Origin: Leishmania donovani
Taxonomy: Eukaryota > Euglenozoa > Kinetoplastea > Trypanosomatida > Trypanosomatidae
Direction: 5' to 3'
Length of the DNA: 34,292 bases
Assembly: GCF_000227135.1 (NCBI RefSeq)
Contig: NC_018247.1
Location: 1 to 34,292, forward strand
Shown: positions 26,500 through 34,292 of the stretch, piece after piece
Layout: each line of letters begins with the position of its first letter
How positions within the stretch are numbered: position 1 is the first letter of the stretch
Notes under the pieces: generated by a model
Databases searched by the model: none
What the model was told of the DNA's origin: nothing
Seen by the model: the letters and a program-made list of their open reading frames with translations, nothing else
Translations under genes and position numbers: made by a program

Positions 26500-27014
26500 G
26501 CTGCACCGCCCGCCATTCTCACAGGGCCCCATNNNNNNNNNNNNNNNNNNNNNNNNNNNNNNNNNNNNNNNNNNNNNNNNNNNNNNNNNNNNNNNNNNNN
26601 NNNNNNNNNNNNNNNNNNNNNNNNNNNNNNNNNNNNNNNNNNNNNNNNNNNNNNNNNNNNNNNNNNNNNNNNNNNNNNNNNNNNNNNNNNNNNNNNNNNN
26701 NNNNNNNNNNNNNNNNNNNNNNNNNNNNNNNNNNNNNNNNNNNNNNNNNNNNNNNNNNNNNNNNNNNNNNNNNNNNNNNNNNNNNNNNNNNNCGGCACAC
26801 ACGTGTCCACGGTCGCAGGTCGCTCCGGAGCAACGCCATCCTCCACATCACCGCCGGCATCAGCAGCGGTGCATAGCTCCGGCCTCCCCCTACGCCGTAG
26901 GTGCTTGGCCCTGTCACCATCAGAGGTGGCTCCGCATCGGTAGGGGGGGGGATAGCAGGGCTGCTTTGCTTCCCCACAGACTGAAAATACACGCAGCCCT
27001 GTGATGCCACGCAC
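26500..27014. mobile_element. SIDER2-like short retroposon copy with an unresolved centre
   Basis: The left 33 bases (26500-26532) and the right 222 bases (26793-27014) match the element at 10191-10724, differing only in the G run (9 here, 11 there). The centre is a 260-base N gap, where the other copy has 253 bases. The right end stops 24 bases earlier than at 10724. It lies about 1.2 kb downstream of the potassium channel stop, within its likely 3' UTR or the intergenic region. Confidence 0.7.
26533..26792. other. Assembly gap (260 N) inside the SIDER-like copy
   Basis: Two hundred and sixty N bases. The flanks are the two ends of one element copy, so the missing sequence is most likely the element interior. 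Confidence 0.99.
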
Positions 27015-28247
27015 CGAGCAGTGTCGCCTCGTCATCATGGAAAGAGGTAGGGGGCGCGGTGCGCAAGAAAAACCAGCAATATGCAACCTGTGCACCTGTG
27101 CACCATCCATTCTGTCTTTTCTGCGGCGGTTCGTCGAAACTGGTAATGTCTCTCAACGTGCGCCGCCATGCTCAATGAGCATGGCGGCCGACTTTAAGGC
27201 TCTTTATCTCGTTCTATCAGCACAGAAAAGGGAAGGAGGCGTGATCCATGCAAAGGAGAAGTCAACGAGGTGGACGGTGGCCAACAGCAGCAGAAAAATG
27301 TTAGGGCGCACAAGCATAAAGCACCGTGGCCCGAGCCGCCAATCAGCAGTCGTATCGACTTCTCCCGTCGCCCTCCGTCTACCGTCCGCAATCGCCTGAG
27401 CACAAAGCATCGAAAGAAGCGGAAGGCGAGCGGTGGCAACGCGCTGTGCCCTCTCGCTTCTTCTCTCCTCTTGCAGTGTGTGATGCGCGTGCCTGATCCT
27501 CTGTCTCACACGTTGAGCTCTCCAGCACCGCCATCGTCTGTCGTGCTCTTCACCACCACCTCCGCCGCTAGCCTCCACGCATCCCTCTTGACAGCAGCAA
27601 AGCAGGAGATGCCCGACGACTTGCAGCACGCAAGCAAGGCCTGTGTGTCAGCCCTCGCGGAGGCGTTAACACTCAGCACCTGCCGCGACAGAGAACAGAG
27701 AAGGGAGCGTCGGAGGACATACGCGCACAGTCGCACATCCATACACAACTGCAAAGAGAGACAGAGACCCGGGAAAGATACATCGCACAAGCGACGCTCC
27801 AGCGCGCAGCGTAGACAATAACCAAAGAAGAACAGAAACATAAAAAAACGCGAAACGCCTAGAGCAGGTCAGTGCACAGGAGCGGCCGTTTTCGCGTTGA
27901 AGAAACTCTGTCAAGGGGACTCGAGTCGCGCTTCGACGTGTGAGGGTGGGTGAATGAGAGAGAAACGCAACGAGTATTGCGGGAGCGCGCCACTGCCTCG
28001 ACTCGCCAGCAAGCGCAAGAATATAGAGGTAGTGGGAAAGCGATCGGCAAGTGATAACGGCATGAGCGACCGGAGGAGACGCGAATTGGGCAACAAAAAG
28101 AAAACGTGATGCCATTCGTATGACCGTGAGAGAAAAACACTTGCTGACGTCAACAACGTAGACACACGCATGCCTACCAGTTACCATACGCACTTACTTC
28201 AAATCTGCCGTATTCATCGCCTCTGCAGCCCTTTGGCCATGGGTGCG
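27015..28247. other. Region downstream of the potassium channel gene
   Basis: 1.23 kb between the element copy and the channel stop. Apart from the hairpin at 27162-27188 I see only purine-rich plus strand and open frames without protein character. It is likely the channel 3' UTR. Confidence 0.55.
27162..27188. repeat. Perfect inverted repeat, 13-bp arms around a single base
   Basis: Arms 27162-27174 (GCCGCCATGCTCA) and 27176-27188 (TGAGCATGGCGGC) are exact reverse complements with one A between. As RNA it would form an 11-12 bp GC-rich hairpin with a 3-5 nt loop. It lies 148 bp from the SIDER-like copy, in the channel's downstream region. Confidence 0.9.
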
Positions 28248-31200
28248 CTACGTTCGCACCATGTTCAAGCTGCCGTCCAGACAATAAATGATATCCTCCA
28301 TCAGCAGCGGCATGCACATCGGCGGGTTGGTCACAAAGTAGCGCGGCGTGCCACTCAGCATCTCGGATGCCGGGAACAACCGAAACACGCCGATCGCCAC
28401 ACACTTCCGCTTCGAAAGAAGAAACTCAAACGCGTCACCGAAGGTCTCAAAGTGCAGGGACTGGTTACCGCACAGCTTGAAGAGCGTCTGTGACTGTGCC
28501 GTGCGGTTTGTCCACACCGCCTTGTCAAACATCTCCGCAGTGGACGTGAGGTTGAGGGCCATCTCGAAGAACTTGACGATGCGCGAGTCACGGTGGCTAT
28601 GGATGAGAATCGTGAAGAGCATGTTCGAGGAAAAAAACCGACCCATCATAAAGGCGAGTGTCTCCTGAAAATTTTCCTCGCCACGCGAGCGCCACACTGC
28701 ATCGTTGTGGAAGGGGGACACCTTGATAGAAAAGAGGAAGGACTGCAGCTCTACGACGATGTTCTGCTCACGCGCGCCGCTCAGCCCATCCCGCGTCTGC
28801 TCATTCCACTCCAGCAAATCGCGCACGCTGTTCTCGACGGAGCAGATGGGAACGTCACCAAAGTCGCGTGGCCCCATCTGCGAGCAGTACAAGAGAATGC
28901 CTCGCACATTGCTGACGTCCGTGTCCGCCGTCAAGGCGTAGTTCAGGTGCGCGTCCAAGGAGCCCTGACCTCGAATGTAGCGCAGTGGTGTCCCAAAGAT
29001 CTCTTTCCAGGTCTGCAGAAACTGGGGCGGATACTTGCGCAGCGTCAGAAGAGTCAGGCGGGAGTGGGCGTGCACCGCGCAGATGCACTGCATCATCACG
29101 TACAGCTCGTACTGCGCAATCGTCTGCGAAATGACGTCCTCGTAAACGGACGTGGTCGTCTTGCGAAGAATAGAGCTAGTCTGATCAATAAAGAGAAAGA
29201 CCTCGTCCTGGTGCTTCGACTCCATGGCCTGGCGGTCATGCTCAGAGATCGCCGATAGATACGCGTCGGCGGCCTTGAGGATCGTTGCGTTGATCTGGTC
29301 CGTCACACAGCGAAGCTCCTCTTCGCGATCGTCCGCTGGTATGGTCGAATCCGACAGAAGGCTTTGGCGACGCCGTGTGAGGTACCACAGGTGGGAGGTG
29401 GTATTTCGACGCAACTGCAGCGAAGCGAGCGGAATACCGCACGGGGCACGCACGACATCTGAGATGCTCATGACCGCCTGCCGCACCTCTTCCACGGACA
29501 CCACCTCGTCCTCGGACTTCAGGTCGGCGTGGTCGTCCTCTTTGTCTGCTGCACCGCCGCCGGTGGCTACGGTGCTCTGCAGCGGCACCATGTCGCACAG
29601 AGAGGCGGAGCTTTTGTATGGGTAGAAAACAAAAGAGGAGTTCATATTCTCGTGCAGAAGCTCGCCCTTGTCGAGGTCCTGGCGGAAGTGGGCGCCGTAC
29701 GTCTCCCTGGCCGCCTCGTTCAGTGGCCCGGGGGAGCTGAACTCCTCCAGCGCGCGCGACAGGCTGTTGCGCGTGCGCTCGTACACGGCCATCAGGACAT
29801 CATGCTCTTCCAGACGGTAGTTGAGTTCAAAGCGCATTGTCTTGCTTGCGTTGTCCTCCACGCTGACGATGAGCACGTCACGGTACTTGAAGCTTGCTAC
29901 CACCTGCCCAAACGTCGCGCCTACGAAGCGCAGCGGCACCGGGCATGTGCTGATCACGTTGCGCCGGCTGTACTCGTATTGACTCTTCCACTGATCGACG
30001 CCCTTCTCCGTCCACAGATCTGCCGGTTCTTCGCCCTCGGCCCACGCCGTGCGTACGAGATTCACCAAGAACGGAACAATTCCCGGAAGCAGCAGCGCAC
30101 TCGCCATAATATTCTTTTTCATGTGCTCATCGATCACACAGGAGCGCTGCCCCTTCAGCAGCTTTGCGTGAAGGCCGTAGCGCAGCCACACGTACTGCGG
30201 CACCTTCGGCACAAAACGCTCAAATATGATGGCCGCCAGCATCACGTCATCATCGACGCGTGAGGAGTAGCCCTCGCGAATGGGGAAGATGATGACTGCC
30301 GACGCCTCTTGTGCCTTCATGCGACGCAGCGCGAAGGTGTCCAGTGTGTCCACAATGAGGAACGTGCTGCGAAGCCGGTAGGTAGGGTGTCGGCCGATCG
30401 AGAGCACGTCCGGCGCAAACTCTTTGCTGCAGAAGCACACGGACTTCATTGGATACAGGCAGAACACCTCGTCCAAAATCGAGATGACCTCCTCGCGGTT
30501 GACGTGGCCGTACACGATAAAGTGGTTTTTGCGGCCAGTATAGGAGCGGTACGCCTTCAAAATCTTCGCTGTCGAGCGGATGACGCGGATAAACGTAGGC
30601 ATCTTCGCAATAAAGACGAAGATGATGACAATGGTGATGGCTTTGCCGTCCGGTGTCTTGGGCACCACATCGCCAAAGCCGACCGTCGACACAGTTACAA
30701 TGACGAAGTAGATGGAGACCGCCACGTTCATAGGGTACCCCTGGAAGCACTGGTCGATGCGGAAGAAACCAGAGGCAGAGAACACCATGCAGATAAAGAG
30801 GGTCAGCGGGCCCGCAGCCAGCCGTAGCAAGTCCAGCTTGCGGTTGCGCGGCATCATCAGCGCGACCGAGTCGAGGATGAAGAGAAAGTACTGCCGCATC
30901 GGCCAGCACCGCATGAAGTAAGGAACGTACAGGCGACTGACCCAGCCGAGATTCGACGGGATAGAGACGAAGAAGATGACGATTTGGTAAATGGATGTGA
31001 TGAGCACCACCGTGATAGTCATCACGCTCAGCGAGTAGGCAAAGAACATCTGCACCAGCGAGATGAACGAGAGCACGGAGCGGGCGTAGAACCACCCGCT
31101 GCGCTCGCGGGTGTCGTACTGGACCCAGGTGACGTTGTAGCTCACGGTGGACTGCATAATGTAGAGCGCCACCATGGAAAGCTCCACCAGAAACAGGAAC

Positions 31201-31580
31201 GTCCAAACAAAGAAGGCCGCGATCGGGTACTGGCGCACAAACTGCTGGAAGAAGTACTTTGGCCCGGAAATGTACGTAAAGTCGTTCTCTCTGGTGTGGG
31301 CCGCGTGGGTGTTCGACCACGACAGGCTCTTCTGCGCATGTGCCCGATTCTCCAGCTCATCCAGTTCGTTCGTCTGGGCAAGGTTGCGGCGGACACTGCG
31401 CGCGCGCCAGTAGCGCTTCAGGGGAGGCAAGTTTTGGTTACGGGACCGGTGCGATATCGTCAGGTCAATGGGATGAACATCGTCCACACTACTGGCGGCA
31501 TCCTCCGCATATCCTTTGCGTGGGTGCGTCGGGCTGAAGTAGCGCGGGAAGTTCCCCGCCTCCTCGCCTTTGAGCGGCAT
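28248..31580 (-). CDS. Slo/BK-like potassium channel with RCK-type cytoplasmic region
   Basis: An 1110-residue K+ channel subunit. Hydrophobic segments lie at about 118-141, 168-205 (two helices), 230-243 and 256-270. The pore loop carries the selectivity filter TVSTVGFGD at 296-304, followed by S6 at 313-332. The RCK1 domain begins at KNHFIVYGHVNREEVISIL (351 on), as in Slo channels. The last ~80 residues (CVAIGVFRLFP, RYFVTNPP, LMEDIIYCL) match the end of the second RCK domain of Slo. No run of aspartates like the Slo calcium bowl is visible, and the segment before the pore (MMPRNRKLDLLRLA) has few spaced arginines, so voltage and calcium sensing may differ. The middle has an acidic linker near 670-690. 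ATG 31580 is the only Met before residue 136, but see the separate note on its acceptor site. Localisation is unknown. Confidence 0.95.
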   Translation of the reverse strand: MPLKGEEAGNFPRYFSPTHPRKGYAEDAASSVDDVHPIDLTISHRSRNQNLPPLKRYWRARSVRRNLAQTNELDELENRAHAQKSLSWSNTHAAHTRENDFTYISGPKYFFQQFVRQYPIAAFFVWTFLFLVELSMVALYIMQSTVSYNVTWVQYDTRERSGWFYARSVLSFISLVQMFFAYSLSVMTITVVLITSIYQIVIFFVSIPSNLGWVSRLYVPYFMRCWPMRQYFLFILDSVALMMPRNRKLDLLRLAAGPLTLFICMVFSASGFFRIDQCFQGYPMNVAVSIYFVIVTVSTVGFGDVVPKTPDGKAITIVIIFVFIAKMPTFIRVIRSTAKILKAYRSYTGRKNHFIVYGHVNREEVISILDEVFCLYPMKSVCFCSKEFAPDVLSIGRHPTYRLRSTFLIVDTLDTFALRRMKAQEASAVIIFPIREGYSSRVDDDVMLAAIIFERFVPKVPQYVWLRYGLHAKLLKGQRSCVIDEHMKKNIMASALLLPGIVPFLVNLVRTAWAEGEEPADLWTEKGVDQWKSQYEYSRRNVISTCPVPLRFVGATFGQVVASFKYRDVLIVSVEDNASKTMRFELNYRLEEHDVLMAVYERTRNSLSRALEEFSSPGPLNEAARETYGAHFRQDLDKGELLHENMNSSFVFYPYKSSASLCDMVPLQSTVATGGGAADKEDDHADLKSEDEVVSVEEVRQAVMSISDVVRAPCGIPLASLQLRRNTTSHLWYLTRRRQSLLSDSTIPADDREEELRCVTDQINATILKAADAYLSAISEHDRQAMESKHQDEVFLFIDQTSSILRKTTTSVYEDVISQTIAQYELYVMMQCICAVHAHSRLTLLTLRKYPPQFLQTWKEIFGTPLRYIRGQGSLDAHLNYALTADTDVSNVRGILLYCSQMGPRDFGDVPICSVENSVRDLLEWNEQTRDGLSGAREQNIVVELQSFLFSIKVSPFHNDAVWRSRGEENFQETLAFMMGRFFSSNMLFTILIHSHRDSRIVKFFEMALNLTSTAEMFDKAVWTNRTAQSQTLFKLCGNQSLHFETFGDAFEFLLSKRKCVAIGVFRLFPASEMLSGTPRYFVTNPPMCMPLLMEDIIYCLDGSLNMVRT

Positions 31581-31770
31581 CGACAGTCAGAGGGTGAGCG
31601 GCAGAGCAATGAAGAGAGCGGAAGACAACACGGCACGCGAAAGAAAAACGAAAAACGGAGCGCCCCCACGCGCGTGAAGCAGCAAAGGCCCAGGCGAGGG
31701 CGTTCAGCACAGCACAAAAAGCGAACAAGAAAACGAAACCACAAAAACAGCGAGTGTTCGCGGGGATGGC
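31570..31770 (-). promoter_or_regulatory. AG-free, adenine-poor tract running into the channel start codon
   Basis: On the transcribed strand no AG dinucleotide occurs from 31770 down to 31570, a stretch that includes the start codon at 31580. The first AG after the tract is in codon 4 (31569-31568); the nearest upstream is at 31772-31771. The stretch is T/C/G-rich with only about 10 A in the 190 bases before the start. Either trans-splicing uses an AG at or above 31771 (5' UTR about 190 nt or more), or the annotated first Met is spliced away. Confidence 0.5.
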
Positions 31771-34162
31771 CTTGGGTGTGTGGGAGGCGTTGCTGTGCTG
31801 GCGTGGGTGGATAGGTGAGAGTAGTGATGGTATACTGAGCGACACAACGCCCGTTTCTGCGCTGCGCTGTGCACAGCCCATGAAAGAGCCAAAAGAAAAA
31901 AGAAAGGAGATATCGGCCTCCGGTGAGCGTCGTGAGGGTAGAAGGGGGCGTGGGCCCAATCACAAGGTGCTCAACACAAAGATGCTTGCCGACAGAAATG
32001 TGAGAGAGCGCCGCGCGCACGCAGTAGAGAAAGAGAGACAGACAAAGGAGGAAGGAGTGAAGGGGTGAATGAGGGCACACATCAAATGAACGGCATCATC
32101 ACACAGACAACACGTACGTCACACGCAGGCGATTCATGGGGAGCAGTTGTAGCGCTCGGCGACAAGCCCAACAGCAGTCCTGCCGCAAAGCGATATCATT
32201 CATGAAGCGGCGCGCGTGCTGCAGTGAGCCATCCACGAGTTAAGCATCTGACAGGCGCAAACTCACGCCGTGCGACGTCTGTGACACGGACAGCGCGTGC
32301 CATCTTTATAACTTTCAATCCGCGGCCCAGATGCGCCGCACCAGTGCCGCCACAGCTGGCTGAAAGTGTTGAGCAGCGGGAGAAATGAGGTGTGCAAAAA
32401 GAGCCTTGTACGCGGGTCCATTCGCGTGGCTGCGTGAACAAAATCGAGGCCGCGTCGACTTTGTGTTCCCCTTCTTCGCCGACACCACCGGAAGAGCCGC
32501 GGGGCAATGCGGCTTCGGTGGCTGCCTCACGTGCTCTTTTTCAGTTCACGGTTGCGGTCCTGCGGCGGCACGTACTCGCACACACACACACACCAAATCA
32601 TGCCAGAGCTGTCACAATGTTTTCTCGCTTCCGTTAGGGGCTGCTGTGGCGCAAATACGCTTTCGCGAATGTGTATATGCGTGGGTGTTCGCTCGCTTGT
32701 GCTCATTGCTGCTGGGCTGCGGTCCACGCGTGGAGAAAGCATGAGAAAGAGAAAGAGGAGTGGAGAGAGGAGGACGAGGTGGTGATGATACCACCTTCAT
32801 GCTGTCTCTCTGCCGCCATCCACCCCAAAAGGTCAGCCCCTGCAGCAAGGCGCTCCGAAAAATAAACAAGGAAATCAATAGGCTTCGTCCATCTGTTCTT
32901 GCAGAGCAACTTATAAGCGTATCAACCTCTCGAGCTTAATGTGCCTTTGTACGCGTTTGTGCACGTCACTGTTCGATTCCACGTCTTTTCACGCGTGCGC
33001 TCGCGTTCATAGACAACTCAGAGCCGCAACCAGCCAGAAACCCACGGCGCTTACACGATGAAAAAGGCACCCCTCCATCTCATTGATCACCCATCTTACA
33101 CCCCTGTTCGGCTGAAAGGACATGTGCACACGTGCGTCCGTCTTTCTGCTCACAGAGGTGTCCCAAGAAGAATACCAAAAAAGCGAGGCAACGTAGCGCA
33201 CGGACGTGATGGCACACGTAGAGTTGTAGGAGGTGGAGGGAGGAAACAAAAGACCGTGAAGCGCTGCGCGTTCGCCGGCGACGGCAACGCGCGCACTACA
33301 AGTGCAGAAAGAAGAGCGAGAAGGCCACGAGAAGCAGCATAAATGCATCCACATACGCGCACGTACACATCGGAGAAAGAAGTGGCGCGGCACGCGTGGA
33401 AAACAAAACTCGAAGCGTTTGGCCGCTCTGTGTAGCCCCGTGACGGCGTGGATGTGGGTGTCACTCGCGCCGATAAGCCGCCGCCTTCGGATCCTTCAAG
33501 AGCGCCCCGACTACAGCGGCGAAGTCAGAACGTTCCAAGTGGAAAAACAACAGCAGCGGAAGGCAGGAGAAGGGTCGCACACCCCAACGCCCGTAAACTG
33601 GCGCACACCCACGCACTCGAGGACGGTTGTGCTCCTGCGTAGATGCTGCCACTCAAGCTCTTCGCGCATCTTTCTTCCACTGCTGCGCGTTTCGTCGAGA
33701 GGCGAAGACATCGGCACTCTCCTCCTCCTCTTCCTCCTCACACACACACACGCACAGAAAGAGTTGTAAAGACGGAGAGAAAGAGTGGACACGCACACGC
33801 ACAACCCACTCGCGCTGCGCTGAACAACAACACGCAAAACCGGTACATCGTCGGCAGCCTACAAGAGGGCGGGCAAGGGAGGGACCTAGAAAAGGAAAGA
33901 AAAGAGATGGAGGAGTGGTGAGTACGTGAGGCACACACACCTGCACACACACACACACACAGCGACAGACAGACAGGCCCCCAAGACCACCATCATCCGC
34001 TCAACTGCATCCTTTGCCAGCAACACGAATCCTTGCGCCAGTGCCGAGCCGCAAGTGGCTTGGGTAGCCGGCTATACTCCGCTTCGCTGTCTCGGGAAGG
34101 GCGCCCCTGCTGCACATCTCAGACGAACGTCCTCACTGAGGGAAAAGAACGCAGCGTAAACC
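31581..34162. other. Long spacer between the terminal gene and the potassium channel
   Basis: 2.58 kb, the longest gene-free stretch here. It includes a CA run at 33932-33961, another CA run at about 32579-32592 and many C/T-rich patches on the transcribed strand. Open frames at 31460-32080, 32196-32507 and 33007-33393 (minus) show no domain and have the Cys/Ser/Phe composition of translated pyrimidine tracts. It probably holds the 3' UTR of the right-hand gene and the channel 5' UTR. Confidence 0.55.
33932..33961. repeat. Interrupted CA dinucleotide run
   Basis: CA run on the plus strand broken once by CTG, about 200 bases after the stop of the right-hand gene, so GT-rich in its probable 3' UTR. 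Confidence 0.9.
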
Positions 34163-34292
34163 TTACCGGATCAGCTTGGTGCTCATGCGGCGACCAATAA
34201 AAATGCCGATAAGCAGCGCGCCGACGAGCTTAACGATCTCCGTTACGATGGAAGCACCTCCGAAAATATGCCCGCTACCGCGCGGACAAACC
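34163..34292 (-). CDS. C-terminal end of a gene, probably glycosomal phosphoglycerate kinase (PGK-C tail)
   Basis: Forty-two codons to a TAA at 34163-34165; the rest lies beyond the window. The tail begins VCPRGSGHIFGGASIVTEIV, continues with a hydrophobic stretch (KLVGALLIGIFIG) and ends in a basic RRMSTKLIR. Leishmania and Crithidia glycosomal PGK carry a C-terminal extension with a hydrophobic part needed for glycosomal targeting, and PGK genes follow this gene order on Leishmania chromosome 20 and T. brucei chromosome 1 as I recall. Coding is supported by the 42 open codons, the coherent hydrophobic-then-basic pattern and the following 3' region. The name rests on synteny and tail character and would change if the preceding sequence is not a kinase. 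Confidence 0.6.
   Translation of the reverse strand, partial: VCPRGSGHIFGGASIVTEIVKLVGALLIGIFIGRRMSTKLIR

Noticed and set aside
30250..31320. 356-codon minus-strand frame inside the channel gene
   Set aside because: A shifted-frame shadow of the potassium channel, caused by high GC at third positions; His/Arg/Leu-rich without a domain.

Overview
The window looks like part of a trypanosomatid nuclear chromosome, most probably from Leishmania or a very close relative. All ten supported protein genes lie on the minus strand and read right to left without introns. They are separated by 0.6-2.6 kb spacers rich in pyrimidine tracts and CA/GT runs, as expected for one polycistronic directional gene cluster processed by spliced-leader trans-splicing. 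The set and order of genes match what I recall for the start of Leishmania chromosome 20 and the syntenic part of Trypanosoma brucei chromosome 1. I could not check this against a database.

Layout in transcription order, from the right end: the last 42 codons of a gene with a hydrophobic tail, probably glycosomal phosphoglycerate kinase (34163-34292); a Slo/BK-like potassium channel (28248-31580); an unrecognised protein with a degenerate endonuclease/exonuclease/phosphatase-like N-terminal half (24152-25879); a stand-alone MRG-domain-like protein (21931-22542); BRCA2 (17382-20879); the histone chaperone ASF1 (15925-16401); a charged helical protein of unknown function (13481-14449); a PiT-family phosphate transporter (10942-12570); a DOT1-type histone H3 methyltransferase (8164-9003); a WD40 protein resembling Ipi3/WDR18 (5925-7163); and RNA polymerase III subunit RPC2 (1892-5290).

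Copies of a ~0.53 kb interspersed element, most like the SIDER2 retroposons of Leishmania, sit downstream of three genes: at 10191-10724 after the phosphate transporter, at 26500-27014 after the channel (with an internal assembly gap), and as a 506-bp-period tandem array at 1-956 after RPC2. The copies are identical over the shared core apart from the length of one homopolymer, which is unexpected for an element family known for degeneracy. Two N gaps (1029-1127 and 26533-26792) fall at these repeats, so their local structure should be treated with care.

Several genes act on chromatin or genome maintenance (BRCA2, ASF1, DOT1, MRG-like), alongside transcription (RPC2) and probably ribosome assembly (Ipi3-like). 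In trypanosomatids, sharing a polycistron does not by itself imply a shared function, because control is largely post-transcriptional. The main points for follow-up are the near-identical mobile element copies, a decayed third BRC repeat and an N-terminal zinc finger in BRCA2, the putative pseudo-nuclease, a perfect 13-bp-arm hairpin downstream of the channel gene, and the uncertain channel start. Start codons were chosen as the first in-frame ATG after a plausible splice-acceptor region; GTG-type openings were not used.
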